Source: an uncultured Gluconobacter sp.
GTDB lineage: Bacteria > Pseudomonadota > Alphaproteobacteria > Acetobacterales > Acetobacteraceae
DNA length: 23,343 nt
Assembly: GCA_937880175.1 (NCBI GenBank)
Contig: CALFLO010000136.1
Coordinates: 1 to 23,343, forward strand
Direction of reading: 5' to 3'
The notes beneath the pieces are model-generated. The model saw only the letters and a program-made list of their open reading frames with translations, made no database searches and was not told the DNA's origin. Of the stretch, positions 22,933-23,343 are shown one piece after another; the first letter of the stretch is position 1, and the number at the start of each line of letters is the position of its first letter. Both the position numbers and the translations under genes were made by a program.

Positions 22933-23343
22933 TTACCAGCTGAAGCCAATATTGGCCTGCGCGTTGCGGCGCTCTCCGTAATAGCAGAATTCCTGACCGT
23001 AGGATGCGTAGCTCAGGCAGTTGGCGACGAAGTTCTTGTCAAAGAGGTTGCGGACGCTCGCGCCGACATTCCAGCCATGAAGGCTGCGGGAGAGGTTGGA
23101 CAGGTCGTAACGCACCGACGCATCGAACACGGCATATTGTGGCACCCAGACACTCCCGTAAGACGCTTCACCGCCATAGGATTTATTGGAATAGCGCATG
23201 CCACCGCCGAAGCCGAGACCCTTCGCGGGACCGGACGGCATCGTATAGAACGCGAAGAGTGACGCATTGCCTTTGCCGGACTGGATCAGCGGCTTGCCGG
23301 TTGAGTCGTCATGCACCTTCTGGATGCTGACGGCTGCTGTCAG
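22933..23343 (-). CDS. TonB-dependent siderophore receptor, C-terminal part (cut by window end)
   Basis: The minus-strand frame is open from the window end to TAA at 22935-22933, giving 136 visible residues of the barrel C-terminus. Features: GLGFGGGMRYSNKSYG, VWVPQYAVFDASVRYDL, WNVGASVRNLFDKNFVANCL, then YASYGQEFCYYGERRNAQAN and a terminal IGFSW with the aromatic end residue. The NLFDK and C-x(n)-C-YYG-ER pattern is characteristic of FhuA-type ferrichrome/hydroxamate receptors, so a hydroxamate siderophore is the likely ligand class. It is upstream of the DUF3649, PepSY and DUF3325 genes on the same strand, the normal order in iron-uptake operons. Confidence 0.92.
   Translation of the reverse strand: MTAAVSIQKVHDDSTGKPLIQSGKGNASLFAFYTMPSGPAKGLGFGGGMRYSNKSYGGEASYGSVWVPQYAVFDASVRYDLSNLSRSLHGWNVGASVRNLFDKNFVANCLSYASYGQEFCYYGERRNAQANIGFSW

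Noticed and set aside
1..23343. tRNA, rRNA, CRISPR arrays, insertion sequences, prophage or toxin-antitoxin genes
   Set aside because: Read on both strands, no regularly spaced repeats, transposase or integrase motifs, or tRNA-like cloverleafs were recognised; a covariance-model scan would be needed to exclude small RNAs.

Overview
This window looks like chromosomal DNA of an acetic acid bacterium (Acetobacteraceae, Alphaproteobacteria). That placement is an inference from moderately high GC, gene style and content: a second N-type ATP synthase operon, TonB-dependent receptors, a Tat-exported phospholipase C and a 5-oxoprolinase cluster. No rRNA, tRNA, CRISPR array, insertion sequence or phage gene was recognised. 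The genes are densely packed, often with 4-base ATGA overlaps.

Layout. (1) 1-3102 (+): the last three genes of an alternative F1Fo (N-type) ATPase operon: the end of a b-subunit gene with a delta-like tail, then alpha and gamma. (2) 3193-3360 (+): a tiny lipoprotein gene that shares its stop region with a convergent MFS transporter gene (3357-4616, -), preceded by an EamA permease gene (4700-5617, -). (3) 5782-8245 (-): pxpB-pxpC-pxpA, a 5-oxoprolinase-type cluster. It is divergent, across a 316-base control region with a direct repeat and a palindrome, from a four-gene operon (8562-11564, +) encoding an SDR oxidoreductase, a biotin carrier protein, biotin carboxylase and a carrier-like protein that lacks the biotin-acceptor lysine. 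A strong intrinsic terminator follows. (4) 11628-15501: aspartate metabolism. An aspartate aminotransferase (-) is divergent from aspartase (+), which converges on a Nac-like LysR regulator (-) with a TTG start. (5) 15739-20895 (+): a large TonB-dependent receptor and a Tat-secreted phosphocholine-type phospholipase C. (6) 20909-23343 (-): an iron-uptake operon: the end of a siderophore receptor, a DUF3649-like protein, a PepSY membrane protein and a DUF3325-like protein.

How the parts may work together. The pxp cluster and the divergent biotin carboxylase operon supply the pieces of a biotin-dependent carboxylase-like system: carboxylase, carrier and a carboxyltransferase-fold pair, plus PxpA. 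The aspartate block links transamination and deamination of aspartate. Its regulator resembles Nac, and ATA-N9-TAT sites (the half-site pattern reported for Nac) occur between aminotransferase and aspartase and between regulator and TonB receptor. A third copy lies just downstream of pxpA. The most interesting items are the carboxylase/5-oxoprolinase arrangement with its degenerate carrier protein, the putative Nac-like regulon, and the operator-like repeats in the pxp divergent region.
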